From Bacillota bacterium (lineage in GTDB: Bacteria; Bacillota; Bacilli; Bu12), in assembly GCA_014896485.1 (NCBI GenBank), contig JADBKH010000028.1, forward strand, positions 1 to 64,000: a stretch of 64,000 bases of DNA. The letters are read 5' to 3'. Below the pieces are notes generated by a model. The model saw nothing but the letters and a program-made list of their open reading frames with translations, ran no database searches and was not told the DNA's origin. Position 1 is the first letter of the stretch, and every line of letters begins with the position of its first letter. Position numbers and translations under genes: made by a program. Positions 63,089 to 64,000 of this stretch are shown here, piece after piece.

Positions 63089-64000
63089 CTACAAGGTTTG
63101 CCGGACGGTGGCAATCGCGGTTGCTCCATTTTGAAAATGGTAGAGCCATTGAATCAACGCCAAAACAAGCGAAGCAAAGGCCACAACTATCCGCGTGACA
63201 AAACCGTTAATGCCAAAGTAAAAGCCTTCACGACGTGCGTGTGTACATACCTCATTTTCATCTATGATGTCAGACAGCAGCACATCGGGCGAAACCAACA
63301 TCCCCGAAAGACCGATTCCAAGCACTGCGGTCGTGGCCAAGGCTACAAAATACCTTTCGACAAAAAAGGGGATCAGGACCACCATGAAAAAGGAGATAGC
63401 AAGCATTAGGGCTTGACGCGCCCCAATGCGTCCGACGATCGGTGGCCAGCCAAGAACGGCCATCGGCAATGCAACAAGTAAAACCGCAAGCATAAGAAAC
63501 GAACGCTGTAACGGTACCTCAATACCCAGCGTAAATTTCGCGAAGTAGTTGATGATCAATGAAAGCCAAGCAAAGACGAATTGAACGAAAAACAGGCGAC
63601 AATATAGAAATTAAACAAATAATTCTGAAATGTTTCGTTTAATGCAGCTTTCGCCTTGAGCGAAAACTGGGCATAGGTAGGATTTTCCTGGGCTTCCCAA
63701 GCAGACAGGAGCAACGTAGCAGCAGCAATCGTTCCAAAAAGAGCCCCCATTCGCGACCATCCGCCTAGCCAAACCGCCACCGATTGGGTCAGGGCCACAC
63801 CCACCACCAAGGCTAAAATCCCAAAAGCCTGGCGTAAGGCAGAGACTGCAGCACGTTGTTCGGCCGAAGAAAACATCTCCTGAAAAAGTGCAGTCCAATT
63901 GAGCACGGTCAAGGTATAGAAACTGTCGAAACAAAACGTAACGACACCCAACTGGACGGCCATGGGCAGTAAGCTTTGAACAGGTGGCGTCCACGTCAGC
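63089..64000 (-). CDS. GPH-type MFS sugar/cation transporter, N-terminus beyond window, frameshifted at 63588-63592
   Basis: LTWTPPVQSLLPMAVQLGVVTFCFDSFYTLTVLNWTALFQEMFSSAEQRAAVSALRQAFG... and IINYFAKFTLGIEVPLQRSFL...PDVLLSDIIDENEVCTHARREGFYFGINGFVTR; one extra T at TTTTT gives CFFVQFVFAWLSLIINYFAKF. Confidence 0.82.

Noticed and set aside
1-64000. CRISPR arrays, IS elements, prophage, tRNA and rRNA genes
   Set aside because: No regularly spaced repeats, transposase-like ORFs, phage structural genes or recognisable tRNA/rRNA sequence seen; xerC is the chromosomal dimer-resolution type in its normal context.

Overview
The window is a dense, GC-moderate housekeeping segment of a Bacillota (Bacilli-like) chromosome, read by eye with no database search. 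Nearly all genes are on the minus strand from 1 to about 52.4 kb. It covers the classic rpsB/tsf/pyrH/frr/uppS/cdsA/dxr/rseP/ispG/proS/polC and rimP/nusA/ylxR/ylxQ/infB/rbfA/nrnA/truB/ribF/rpsO blocks. It also holds mlpA/dut/ymxH/dpaA/asd/dapG/dapA/RNase J, mtrB (TRAP)/speD/hepS/menG, topA/xerC/hslVU/codY, sdhCAB-sucCD-dprA, yebC, typA, and nadE with a nitrilase-type partner. A plus-strand section carries pstB-phoU and a class V aminotransferase-serA pair, followed by minus-strand hom-thrC-thrB, a SufT-like gene, a DapB-family gene and a GPH-type MFS gene. No CRISPR, IS, prophage, rRNA or tRNA was recognised. The strongest non-coding find is a ydaO/yuaA-type cyclic-di-AMP riboswitch, with its own promoter and terminator, upstream of a divergent DapB-family gene (about 62.76-63.01 kb). 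Other points of interest are a soluble protein with two degenerate chemoreceptor-like signalling tips, a degenerate secreted PHP-fold protein, a stand-alone NadE-type glutaminase subunit next to nadE, and a terminator-containing leader in front of the aminotransferase-serA operon. Five conserved genes are each interrupted by a single-base shift, mostly at short homopolymers. This looks more like sequencing or assembly error than biology and should be checked first.
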